A stretch of DNA of 64,000 nucleotides from Halomonas sp. I5-271120 (GTDB lineage: Bacteria > Pseudomonadota > Gammaproteobacteria > Pseudomonadales > Halomonadaceae). The translations under genes were made by a program, and so were the position numbers. Location: contig NZ_CP130701.1 in assembly GCF_030553075.1 (NCBI RefSeq), forward strand, positions 2,232,001 through 2,296,000, read 5' to 3'. The notes beneath the pieces were generated by a model. The model searched no databases and had not been told where the DNA came from. It worked only from the letters and a program-made list of their open reading frames with translations. This document shows, piece by piece, positions 7,943 to 15,808 of this stretch; the first letter of the stretch is position 1; each line of letters starts with the position of its first letter.

Positions 7943-8314
7943 GTGAGTAGAAGAAAAGCTAATCAATACTTTCATGTCTACATTCTTGTGAGCGAGGGCG
8001 AAGAGAATGTAGTTAAGGTGGGTAAGGCGAATAATCTCAGCCGCACCCGCTCGCTTGCTCGTATGGGATACGCTGGGAAAGACGACTGGTTGCACATTGC
8101 TAGCTTTCCAATGAATTCGAATCATGAAGCTCTCGCACTGGAAAGTCTGGTTATCGCCAAGTTATCCAATCAAGGGCATAAGCTACCTAGGGTTTCTTGG
8201 AAGAACCTGATTAACGGAAAACCAAGCTATGCGGACGAATGTTTTTCTTGCAGTGCAGAGCATGCCATTGCGGTAGCGAGTGACATGGCAACTTTACTAG
8301 AGCAGCACCTTTGA
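7943..8314 (+). CDS. Cassette gene 3: GIY-YIG-like protein
   Basis: A 123-residue protein starting at GTG 7943 with AAGGAGG four bases upstream. VYILVS (about 12-17), VVKVGKANN (23-31), a downstream Arg, GYAG and the ALALESLV helix with E68 follow the layout of the GIY-YIG / T5orf172 nuclease fold, although the first signature is VYI..KVG rather than canonical GIY..YIG. Catalysis is therefore uncertain. It is the third plus-strand gene in the array and is followed by the best attC-like right end. Confidence 0.7.
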   Translation: MSRRKANQYFHVYILVSEGEENVVKVGKANNLSRTRSLARMGYAGKDDWLHIASFPMNSNHEALALESLVIAKLSNQGHKLPRVSWKNLINGKPSYADECFSCSAEHAIAVASDMATLLEQHL

Positions 8315-8326
8315 GTCCGCAGTTAC

Positions 8327-8415
8327 AGCTAACAAGGTGCATCAGTACGCGGCCGAGGGCCGCAGGACGCCCTTGCCAGGGTGCAGTTCAGTGCCGCTGT
8401 GCTTCAGCGTTATAT
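8327..8415 (+). other. attC-like site C (89 bp)
   Basis: Left end AGCTAACAAGG (six of seven to RYYYAAC) and right end CAGCGTTATATC (GTTATAT, six of seven to GTTRRRY), the commonest attC end pair. The arms TAAC..GCA..CAG..CGCGGC and the reverse complement TAACGC..GCACAG..CGGC can pair. It starts 13 bases after the stop of cassette gene 3. Confidence 0.65.
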
Positions 8416-8687
8416 CTGCTCTGGCTGAACGTTCGCTTTTGGCCGATATCGGTCTTCGCAGCCTTCCCGCCTCCCCTTCCGTGATCACTTCCTCGTCCAC
8501 TCCGAAGGGCTGAGTCGCCGGCTAGATCGGCGACCGTGCAGTTTGCCAGGCGGTATACCACTAGGCGGTGTGCTTGCTGGCCGTGCTGGTAAGGGAGTGA
8601 TAGCGTCGCCAAAGGCAAAAATATGCACAGCAGGTCGCTGGTTTCTCAGAAGAGAGGAGTTGGCGGCCAGGTGGCGAGAGGTGATGG
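8416..8687. other. Non-coding gap between cassette array and sirtuin gene
   Basis: No gene is supported. A perfect small hairpin GTCGCCG / CGGCGAC with a seven-base loop is visible near 8514-8534. GAGAGGTG just before 8688 is the ribosome site of the next gene. Confidence 0.5.
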
Positions 8688-9452
8688 ATGGAAGAACAAC
8701 GTGCGCCCCACCTGGTGGTGCTGACCGGCGCGGGCATCAGCGCCGAAAGCGGCATTCGTACCTTTCGTTCGAGCGACGGCCTCTGGGAGGAGCATCCCAT
8801 CGAGGCGGTGGCGACCCCTGAAGGCTTCGCCCACGACCCGGCAAGGGTGCTGCGCTTCTATGACGAGCGCCGGGAGCAGGTGCGCCGCGCCGCGCCCAAC
8901 GCCGCCCACCGGGCGCTGGCCGAGCTGGAGCGCGCGGGTATCCGGGTCAGTATCATCACCCAGAACATCGACGACCTGCACGAGCGGGCCGGCTCCCGGA
9001 ACGTGCTGCACCTGCACGGCGAAATCCTGATGGCCCGCTCCACGGTGGATGAGCGGCTGCGCTATCCGTTGCGCCGGGGTGGCATTCGCCTGGGAGACAT
9101 CTGCGACAAGGGCAGCCAGCTGCGCCCGGATGTGGTCTGGTTTGGCGAGTCGGTGCCGCGCTACGCGGATGCCTGTGACATCGTCGCCGAGGCGGACCTG
9201 TTGCTGGTGGTGGGCACCTCGCTTGCCGTAATGCCGGCGGCGCTGCTGCTCGAGCAGGTGCCTCTGGACGTTGATGCGGTGCTGGTCGACCCCGACGCTC
9301 ACGCGCTGGCGCCTCCCGGCGTCGGTCGGCTCGCCTTGCCGGCGGGGCAGGGCGTGCCGAGGCTGGCTGAGTATTGGAAGGCCACCGGCCGTCTCGAGGT
9401 ACCCAACGCCCTGCTTGCCACCGGGCCCGAAAATGACGATCGCGTCGGCTGA
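8688..9452 (+). CDS. cobB: CobB-type NAD-dependent protein deacylase (sirtuin), zinc cysteines lost
   Basis: A 254-residue class III sirtuin. NAD-binding GAGISAESGIRTFRS (about 14-28), TQNIDDLHERAG, the catalytic His of LHLHGE, and WFGE are intact; RFYDER supplies the YxxR pair typical of desuccinylase-type sirtuins. The region between LHLHGE and WFGE, which carries zinc-binding cysteines in E. coli CobB, contains only one Cys here (DICDKG). The last 25 residues are variable. It would remove acyl groups from protein lysines using NAD+. It is the first core gene after the cassette array. Confidence 0.9.
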   Translation: MEEQRAPHLVVLTGAGISAESGIRTFRSSDGLWEEHPIEAVATPEGFAHDPARVLRFYDERREQVRRAAPNAAHRALAELERAGIRVSIITQNIDDLHERAGSRNVLHLHGEILMARSTVDERLRYPLRRGGIRLGDICDKGSQLRPDVVWFGESVPRYADACDIVAEADLLLVVGTSLAVMPAALLLEQVPLDVDAVLVDPDAHALAPPGVGRLALPAGQGVPRLAEYWKATGRLEVPNALLATGPENDDRVG

Positions 9453-9591
9453 GGTGTGCTGTGTTTGTTTAAGGATCCTTTCGTATTGGGGCTTTGTTGT
9501 AAGGGGTTGGCCGTAAATGCGCTGTCTTGAAAAGCGTTTTCCCCAACGCGCTGTCTTGCAACGGCGTCATGCAGACGCTACCAGAACTATC

Positions 9592-9620
9592 TTGTACAAA
9601 ATTTATTTGTCCGCTAGCTT
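9592..9620 (+). promoter_or_regulatory. Candidate sigma-70 promoter for the exported hydrolase
   Basis: TTGTAC (9592-9597), 17-base spacer, TAGCTT (9615-9620), about 50 bases before the ATG at 9670. The flanking AT-rich spacer supports it. Upstream, GCGCTGTCTTG occurs twice 29 bases apart (about 9520 and 9549), which could be a regulatory direct repeat. Confidence 0.4.
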
Positions 9621-9669
9621 TGTGTCCAAGTTATCCATCAACGCCCGATACTTTGCACAGGAGAATGCC

Positions 9670-10653
9670 ATGACAGCCTTCTTGCCGCGCGCCGCTTTGC
9701 CGTTGGCCACTGCGACCGTTCTGGGGCTTGCCGTCAGTGCTCCGGCCTTCGCCGCTGGCGACATGGCCGATGGCCCCAATCCCGGCTACTACCGCATGAT
9801 GCTAGGCGACTTCGAGGTCACGGCGCTGAGTGATGGCACCGTCAATCTGCCGATGCACGAACTGCTGCACATGCCCGCCGACGAGGCTAAGGCGATGTTC
9901 GAGGACGCCTACCTGGACGTGCCGGTGGAAACCTCGGTCAACGCCTTCCTGATCAACACCGGCGACAAGCTGGTGCTGGTGGACACCGGTGCTGGCACGC
10001 TCTTCGGGCCGACGCTTGGCAAACTGGGCGCGAGCCTTGAGGCCGCCGGTTATCGGCCCAAGCAGGTCGATGAGATCTACCTGACGCATCTGCACCCGGA
10101 CCATGTGGGCGGGCTGATGGATGGCGAGTCGCGGATGTTCCCCAATGCCACCCTGCACGCCGACCAGGACGACATCGACTTCTGGCTCGACCCCGCCCAG
10201 CTCGAGGCCGCGCCGGAAGGCCAGAAGGGCTTCTTCCAGGGGGCCATGGCATCGCTGAACCCTTACGTCGAGGCGGGCGCCTTTGAGGCCTTCGATGGCG
10301 ATACCGAGCTGATGCCGGGCATCTATGCGCAGGAGCACCCCGGCCATACGCCGGGACACAGCACCTATCGTGTCGAAAGCAACGGCGAGACTCTGGTGCT
10401 GTGGGGCGACACCATGCATGCCGCTGCGGTGCAGTTCCCGAACCCCGACGTCACCATCGATTTCGACAGTGCCCCTGATCAGGCCCGCGAAGAGCGCAAG
10501 GCAGTGTTCGCCACCGTCGCTGAAGAAGGTGACTGGGTCGCCGGCGCGCACTTGTCCTTTCCCGGTATTGGCCACTTGCGTGCCGATGGCGACGGCTATG
10601 AGTGGCTGCCGGTGAATTACAGCCATGATCCGGCGGCTGCCGCTGGCGAGTAA
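9670..10653 (+). CDS. Exported metallo-beta-lactamase-fold hydrolase
   Basis: A 327-residue protein with a Sec signal peptide ending near AVSAPAFAA. The MBL metal motif THLHPDHVGG, a downstream HPGHTPGHS and the bridging Asp in LWGDTMH are present, so it should bind two metals in the periplasm. The overall pattern matches the AHL-lactonase-like / MBL hydrolase subfamily seen with signal peptides in proteobacteria; the substrate is unknown. The ATG at 9670 is chosen because CAGGAGA lies just upstream and the signal peptide begins there. A strong terminator follows. Confidence 0.88.
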   Translation: MTAFLPRAALPLATATVLGLAVSAPAFAAGDMADGPNPGYYRMMLGDFEVTALSDGTVNLPMHELLHMPADEAKAMFEDAYLDVPVETSVNAFLINTGDKLVLVDTGAGTLFGPTLGKLGASLEAAGYRPKQVDEIYLTHLHPDHVGGLMDGESRMFPNATLHADQDDIDFWLDPAQLEAAPEGQKGFFQGAMASLNPYVEAGAFEAFDGDTELMPGIYAQEHPGHTPGHSTYRVESNGETLVLWGDTMHAAAVQFPNPDVTIDFDSAPDQAREERKAVFATVAEEGDWVAGAHLSFPGIGHLRADGDGYEWLPVNYSHDPAAAAGE

Positions 10654-10692
10654 GCGGCGTTCTAGACCAGGCCATTTTCCAAGGCCCATAAA

Positions 10693-10725
10693 GAAGGCGC
10701 GCCCCGAATGCCGGGGCGCGCCTTC
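10693..10725 (+). terminator. Rho-independent terminator
   Basis: GAAGGCGCGCCCC / GGGGCGCGCCTTC inverted repeat with a small loop, about 40 bases after the hydrolase stop. The T-tract is short (TTCATTCG). Confidence 0.75.
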
Positions 10726-10876
10726 ATTCGTTAGCGCGCATACGGCATGATGGGCGTCCCGCTTCGCTGTAGATGTGAAGAGTGCATCTCAGCCGGGATA
10801 TCAAGAGCCGTCTCAACGGCCTGACGGCCGGGCATCCGCCTGGTTTTTTCTCATCACGCAACGCTTAGGACACCTC

Positions 10877-11821
10877 ATGCACGCCTTCGAACGCCTCAAT
10901 CGCCTCTTTCCCGTGTGGGCGATCCTCTTTGCCTTGTGCGCCGCCTGGCAGCCGGACTGGTTTACCGGACTTGCCGGCCAGATCAAGCTGCTGCTGGCGC
11001 TGATCATGTTTGCCATGGGCCTGACCCTGTCGCGCCAGGATTTCCTCGGCGTGGTGCGCGCCCCGAAGCCGGTGGCGGTGGGCATTGTGCTGCAGTTCAC
11101 GCTGATGCCGCTGGCAGCGCTCCTTGTCTCAAAGCTGCTGGGGCTCGATCCGGCCCTGACCACCGGCATGGTGCTGGTTGGCGCCACTGCTGGCGGTACC
11201 GCTTCCAACGTCATCGCCTGGTTGGCCGGTGGCCATGTGGCGCTGTCGGTGTCGATGACGCTGGCCTCCACCCTGGTCTCGGTGGCGGCAACGCCGCTGC
11301 TGACCTGGCTGCTGGTCGGTGAGAGCATCGCCGTGCCGGTTGCCGGAATGTTCATGAGCATCGCTCAGCTGGTCATTGCACCGATCGCCCTGGGCGTGGT
11401 GGTGCACCACCTGCTTGGCGACCGGGTCCGCCGGGTCGAGCCCATGCTGGCGACGCTGGCCATGGCCGCCATCGTGTTGATCATCGCCATCGTGGTGGGC
11501 CTTAACGCCGACCGTCTGCTGACCCTGGGGCCGCTGGTGGCGTTGGCGGTGGTGCTGCACAACGGCATCGGCCTGGCCGGTGGCTATGGGCTGGCGCGGC
11601 TGGTGGGCTTCGAGGAGCGCATCGCTCGCACCGTGGCCATCGAGGTGGGCATGCAGAATTCCGGGCTCGCGGTAGCCCTGGCCAGCCAGTTCTTCTCGGC
11701 AAGCGCGGCGCTTCCCGGCGCGCTGTTCTCGGTGTGGCACAACGTGTCCGGCTCGCTGCTGGCCGGCTACTGGAAGCGGCGCCCGGTTGGCCAGCCAACG
11801 CCGGCCACCGCGTCCCGCTAG
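10877..11821 (+). CDS. Bile acid:sodium symporter family (BASS) transporter
   Basis: A 314-residue polytopic protein with about nine to ten helices. It starts MHAFERLNRLFPVWAIL; FAMGLTLSRQDF, GATAGGTASNVIAWLAGG and VAIEVGMQNSGLAVALA are BASS-family hallmarks, the last two lining the sodium and substrate site. Bacterial members carry organic anions, but the substrate cannot be read from sequence. The ATG at 10877 follows AGGA at six bases. It stands alone between two terminated units. Confidence 0.88.
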   Translation: MHAFERLNRLFPVWAILFALCAAWQPDWFTGLAGQIKLLLALIMFAMGLTLSRQDFLGVVRAPKPVAVGIVLQFTLMPLAALLVSKLLGLDPALTTGMVLVGATAGGTASNVIAWLAGGHVALSVSMTLASTLVSVAATPLLTWLLVGESIAVPVAGMFMSIAQLVIAPIALGVVVHHLLGDRVRRVEPMLATLAMAAIVLIIAIVVGLNADRLLTLGPLVALAVVLHNGIGLAGGYGLARLVGFEERIARTVAIEVGMQNSGLAVALASQFFSASAALPGALFSVWHNVSGSLLAGYWKRRPVGQPTPATASR

Positions 11822-11902
11822 GCAAGGGGCGGCGTCAGGGTCAGGCCGCGCATGCTAGAATGCGCGGCCTACCCAGCGACAGCGCCCGAGCCCGATTACG
11901 CC

Positions 11903-12841
11903 ATGAATGACATTACCGAGCCGGCGGGCGAGACCGCCGGCCCGTCCACCGACGATACGCCAGAGGCCGACACGGCCGACGGATTCTCTGATCCTCCCGC
12001 TACCGAGCCTCTCGCTACTGAGCCTTACCAAGATCCCGCTACTGGGGCTTCGGATGGCTCTTTTACCGGGGCTGCTGAGGGCTCTACTGCCGGGGCTGCT
12101 GAGGGCTCTACTGACGAGCCTGACGCCGATCCGGCTCGCCCAGCGCGGCGTGAGTTCAAGGCTCGGGGCAGCACCGTGACACGCTGTGATATCTGCCGTT
12201 TGCCGGCGCTGAACTGTCTCTGCCCCTATCGGGTGCAAGCCGAGAGCCTGACGCGCTTCTGGTTGATTACCCATTCGCTTGAGCACCTGAAACCGACCAA
12301 CACCGGGCGGTTGATCGCCGACGTGCTGCCGAGCACCGAGGTCTTTACCTGGTATCGCACGGCACCGGACGAGCAGCTGCTCGAACTGCTCGCCGATGAG
12401 CGATTCGCGCCCTTTGTGATCTTCCCCGACGATCAGCCGGACTACGCCGACCGGGTGGTGGGCATGGAGGCGGTGCATGATGCTAAAGATCCCGCCACAG
12501 GGACGGGCGCCAGGATTCCGGTGTTCATCATCCTCGACGGCACCTGGCGCCAGGCAAGACGCATCTTTCGTCGCAGCCCCTATCTAGACGGCTTGCCGGT
12601 GCTGCCGCTTGCCACCGAGCGCGAGACCCGCTATCGGCTGCGCAAGCCTGCCTCCAAGGCGCACCTGTGCACCGCTGAGGTGGCTGTCGAGCTTCTCCGA
12701 CAGGCCGGCGACGGAGATGCGGGCCAGGTGCTGGATGATTACTTCGATGCCTTCAACGACAGCTACGGAGCCAGCCGGCGGCATCGTCGTCTGGAGGCGC
12801 CGACGCCGGCCATGGAGAGGTTGCTGGCGCGCCGTGCCTAG
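11903..12841 (+). CDS. tapT: DTW-domain tRNA-uridine aminocarboxypropyltransferase
   Basis: A DTW-domain enzyme that transfers the 3-amino-3-carboxypropyl group of SAM to U47 (acp3U) in tRNA. The cysteine cluster CDICRLPALNCLCPY and the motif DGTWRQARRIFRRSPYL are present. About 90 N-terminal residues before the cysteine cluster are low-complexity (Thr, Ala, Glu, Pro, Gly), including a three-fold 8-residue repeat; the E. coli protein has no such extension. The start is placed at ATG 11903 (312 residues); an ATG at 11852 is possible and neither has a clear Shine-Dalgarno. The gene symbol follows E. coli usage. Confidence 0.8.
   Translation: MNDITEPAGETAGPSTDDTPEADTADGFSDPPATEPLATEPYQDPATGASDGSFTGAAEGSTAGAAEGSTDEPDADPARPARREFKARGSTVTRCDICRLPALNCLCPYRVQAESLTRFWLITHSLEHLKPTNTGRLIADVLPSTEVFTWYRTAPDEQLLELLADERFAPFVIFPDDQPDYADRVVGMEAVHDAKDPATGTGARIPVFIILDGTWRQARRIFRRSPYLDGLPVLPLATERETRYRLRKPASKAHLCTAEVAVELLRQAGDGDAGQVLDDYFDAFNDSYGASRRHRRLEAPTPAMERLLARRA
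12041..12112 (+). repeat. 24-bp tandem repeat in the N-terminal extension of the DTW protein
   Basis: Three 24-bp units (12041, 12065, 12089) encode TGASDGSF, TGAAEGST, AGAAEGST. The last two differ by two bases; the first is more diverged. Confidence 0.8.
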
Positions 12842-12875
12842 CGACGCCCGCGACAACACCGCACCGGGACTGAGC

Positions 12876-14036
12876 TCATGTCGAGGCAGTGATTTCCTGA
12901 AAACATCCCTTGCCGCGCTGTTTGGCCCGGTACAGAGCGTGGTCCGCTTGTGCGATCAAGCTCTCGAGGCGTTCTCGGTCGGTGCCGCGCCAGTCTGCGC
13001 AATGGACCACGCCGACGCTTAGTCCTACGCCTGGATATTGCTGGCTGAGATCGGCGACGGAATCGATCAGCCGCTGAGCGATCAAACGGCTGGTATTAGG
13101 GTTGGTGCCTGGCAGCAGGGCCACGAATTCATCGCCGCCCCATCGCGCCAGGATGTCGTGACGGCGCAGTGTGTGACTCATCTCGTTGGCGATATAGCGC
13201 AGCAGGTCATCGCCCGCACGATGCCCAAAGCTATCGTTGATGCCCTTGAAGCCGTCGAGGTCTGCGTAGAGCAGGCTGACCGGGAGCGCGTCACGGCCAG
13301 CACTTCGAATCGCCAGTGCCTCACGAAACCAGCCGTCACGATTCAGCAATTCGGTCAGCGGGTCCAGGCGTGCCAGGCGGCGGCTTTGATATTCGCCGAG
13401 AAGAGCCTGCGTCGAGGTGTCATTGAGGGAATGCACCATCAGGTGTAGCGCCACCCAGAAGAACGGGGCCTGTACCAGGAACACCCAGAGCCAGAGCTCG
13501 GGCTGGAAGGGAACGGCGAGCTTCAGCGGCAGGTCCAGCAGCAGGATCTGCAGCATGGCATAGCGCGGGGTGCCATGGGCGAAACTGGCCGTGGCGGTTG
13601 CCAGTGCGACCATGGAGGGGATGGCCAACACCTGCAGCACTACATCGCCGCTGAGCAGACATAGCGCGGTGCCAAGGCCGGTTGTGGCGCTCCACAGCAG
13701 ACTGGCCAGATGAATCCGGTCGGTAGGTGTGGCGACATGCTGCTGGTGGCATTGCCGCTTGGCGTAGTAATGAAGCCAGGCGCGATACACCGATAGCAAA
13801 AGCGTTGCCACAAACCACAGCCAGAACAGGGGGATTGGATGACGATAGAGGCCGATGCACGCCATCATCAGCGTGGAGAAAGTCCCCGACCACAAGGCAG
13901 CTGACTGGATACTGGGCCCCGACAGCAACCGCCGCTGGATGCTTTCGGGCAGGCGGCTGTCGCAGAGTAGCCAGGACATGTAGCGCCAGCGCGGAAGAGA
14001 GTAGAGGTGTTGAGGCTCATAGAGCTTATGTGGCAT
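12876..14036 (-). CDS. Membrane-bound diguanylate cyclase (GGDEF)
   Basis: A 386-residue protein with about six hydrophobic helices (residues 45-215) and a C-terminal GGDEF domain. The active site RWGGDEF is at about 298-304, preceded by the inhibitory RxxD site (RRHD) five residues upstream, so it should make c-di-GMP and be feedback-inhibited. DPLTELLNRDGW opens the domain. The N-terminal membrane part is not a sensor domain I recognise. It is convergent with the DTW gene, 34 bases away. Confidence 0.92.
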   Translation of the reverse strand: MPHKLYEPQHLYSLPRWRYMSWLLCDSRLPESIQRRLLSGPSIQSAALWSGTFSTLMMACIGLYRHPIPLFWLWFVATLLLSVYRAWLHYYAKRQCHQQHVATPTDRIHLASLLWSATTGLGTALCLLSGDVVLQVLAIPSMVALATATASFAHGTPRYAMLQILLLDLPLKLAVPFQPELWLWVFLVQAPFFWVALHLMVHSLNDTSTQALLGEYQSRRLARLDPLTELLNRDGWFREALAIRSAGRDALPVSLLYADLDGFKGINDSFGHRAGDDLLRYIANEMSHTLRRHDILARWGGDEFVALLPGTNPNTSRLIAQRLIDSVADLSQQYPGVGLSVGVVHCADWRGTDRERLESLIAQADHALYRAKQRGKGCFQEITAST

Positions 14037-14492
14037 CGCGTCAGGCCTTCTGGCGGTGCGCAGCTATCGCGTCAAATGGTTGGCATGACGGCCGCCCCTG
14101 CGGAACGCTGCTTTCATCTTTTTCGTCGCCTGATGTACTGGAGGCGCCTGTGTTTCTTTTTGTTATTGTATCGGCAGCATTGGCCGCTGACTTGAATGCC
14201 ATTTCCGCGGATCAGTAGCGTTCTACATGGACAATAAGCAGTTCTGGTGACGGATGGAAGACTTACGTTGCGTAACAATTTTTGAGGTATGTGCATGATC
14301 AGTACCCATTCCGGCCGGCAATGAGTGGGACCTTGCAGCGAGCGCTGAGTCGATGATGTGGACTTTTCGGGGCTTATACTGCCAGCGGCCAGCGCTATGG
14401 CTGGCCGCTGTAACAAGACGTAGCTTTCTTGCCATTTGAGCTTTTGAGGTAATAGCCCTTGAGGAAAGTGCCCACGAGACAAGCCGGACGAA
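14037..14492. other. Intergenic region with one hairpin
   Basis: No coding region is supported over 456 bases, which are AT-richer than the neighbours. A near-perfect inverted repeat CAGCGGCCAGC / GCTGGCCGCTG occurs at 14383-14410 without a T-run on either side; it might end transcription from the minus-strand gene that stops at 14493. Confidence 0.4.
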
Positions 14493-15722
14493 TCAGCCCA
14501 TCAGTTGTCCGGCGATGCGCAGGCCGGCGATCCAGGTGCCGGCGGCGGAGCCCAGCGTGGAGAGCAGGAACACCAGCAGGGTGCGGGAAACGCGGTTCTT
14601 CCACCAGCCTTTGGGGCTGGCAACGTCATGGCGCAGGGTCGAGAAGTCGCGCACCTTGGGCTTGCGCATGGCGAGTTCGACCCCGGCGGCCACGAAACCG
14701 GCGCCGATGGTGGGGTTGAGGGAGGTCAGCGGAGCGGCGAAGAAGGTGGCGATCACCGTGACGGGGTGCCCCAGCGCGATGGCGGCCCCCAGCCCGGAGA
14801 GGATGCCGTTGATCAGGAACCACTCGCCGACCAGCTGCCAGCCAAGGCCCGTGTCCTTGGAGAAGCCCACCGCGAAGCCGGTCAGCACCAGTAGCGTGAT
14901 GGCCCAGGGCAGCAGTTTCCAGATCTTCGAGCGCGACGGAGTGTGTTCCAGGGTCTCGCGCTCGGCCCGCGGGGCGGCCGGCAGCTCTCCCTCAAGATGC
15001 TCGGCCATCCCCTTGAGGTGGCCTGCGCCGATGATCACCAGCACGTTGCGGTAATGCGCAGGCGCCTGCTCCTCGAGACTCAGCGCCATGTAGCGGTCGC
15101 GCTCACGGATCAGCGGAGCATAGAGGCTCTCGGACTGTTCGGCGAACTCGTTGAAGGTGGATTCCAGCACGTCGCCTTCCTTGAGACGCTCGATGTCGGC
15201 GGCGGAGACTTCCTGACGCGACACCACGCTGCCCAGCAGCCCCGAAAACAGCCCGAAGCGCTGCCACCAGGGCACGTTGGCGTAGATGCGCTTGAGCGTC
15301 ACCCCCACCTCGCGATCGATCAGCAGCAGCGGCAGGCCGGCGCCGTCGGTTTCCTCGAGGGCCGCGCGCATCTCGGCGCCAGGCTCGATGCCCGACTGCT
15401 CGGCGACACGCTGCTGGAAGGCGCCCAGTGCCAGACTGGCGGCGACCATGCCGGCCTTGCCCTGGCGGAAGATCTGAAACAGATCCTGATTGGCCAGGGC
15501 ATCGGGCTCGACCAAGCTCTGGTGGCGCGACGCACACAGCTCGATAGCGACGGCGTCGAACTCGCCGGAGCGGATCAGCTCGCGGACCTCGTCGGCGCTC
15601 TCGGCAGAGACATGGGCGGTGCCGAGCAGGGTGTAGCGGGTATCGCCGCGCACGATCACCCGGCGCGGGCCCTGGCCTGTCGCCTGAGGCGCGGCAGTGG
15701 TGATGTCCTGAGATTCGGTCAT
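14493..15722 (-). CDS. TraB/GumN family protein with C-terminal membrane domain
   Basis: A 409-residue protein. The N-terminal TraB domain has the two conserved GxxH motifs, LLGTAHVSAESADEV (about 32-46) and IIGAGHLKGMAEHL (about 230-243). Four or five hydrophobic helices follow from about residue 270. The fold is related to Tiki/EreA-type metalloproteases or esterases, but the activity of bacterial members is not settled. The gene lies 86 bases downstream of trkH on the same strand; functional linkage to potassium transport is not implied. Confidence 0.85.
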   Translation of the reverse strand: MTESQDITTAAPQATGQGPRRVIVRGDTRYTLLGTAHVSAESADEVRELIRSGEFDAVAIELCASRHQSLVEPDALANQDLFQIFRQGKAGMVAASLALGAFQQRVAEQSGIEPGAEMRAALEETDGAGLPLLLIDREVGVTLKRIYANVPWWQRFGLFSGLLGSVVSRQEVSAADIERLKEGDVLESTFNEFAEQSESLYAPLIRERDRYMALSLEEQAPAHYRNVLVIIGAGHLKGMAEHLEGELPAAPRAERETLEHTPSRSKIWKLLPWAITLLVLTGFAVGFSKDTGLGWQLVGEWFLINGILSGLGAAIALGHPVTVIATFFAAPLTSLNPTIGAGFVAAGVELAMRKPKVRDFSTLRHDVASPKGWWKNRVSRTLLVFLLSTLGSAAGTWIAGLRIAGQLMG

Positions 15723-15808
15723 GGACGCTCGCTAGACGGTTAAGAGAAAAAGATTATCCATGATGCCGGCGGCCAGGCCAAACCCGCCCCGCAGGGCGGC
15801 CGGCCCAG

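Noticed and set aside
8543..8821. A 92-codon plus-strand frame overlapping the cobB start
   Set aside because: It runs into cobB in another frame, is Gly/Arg-rich and lacks a Shine-Dalgarno.
14383..14410. Terminator for the TraB-family gene
   Set aside because: The hairpin is good but there is no T-run on either strand and it lies over 80 bases from the stop, so it is recorded only as a hairpin in the gap.
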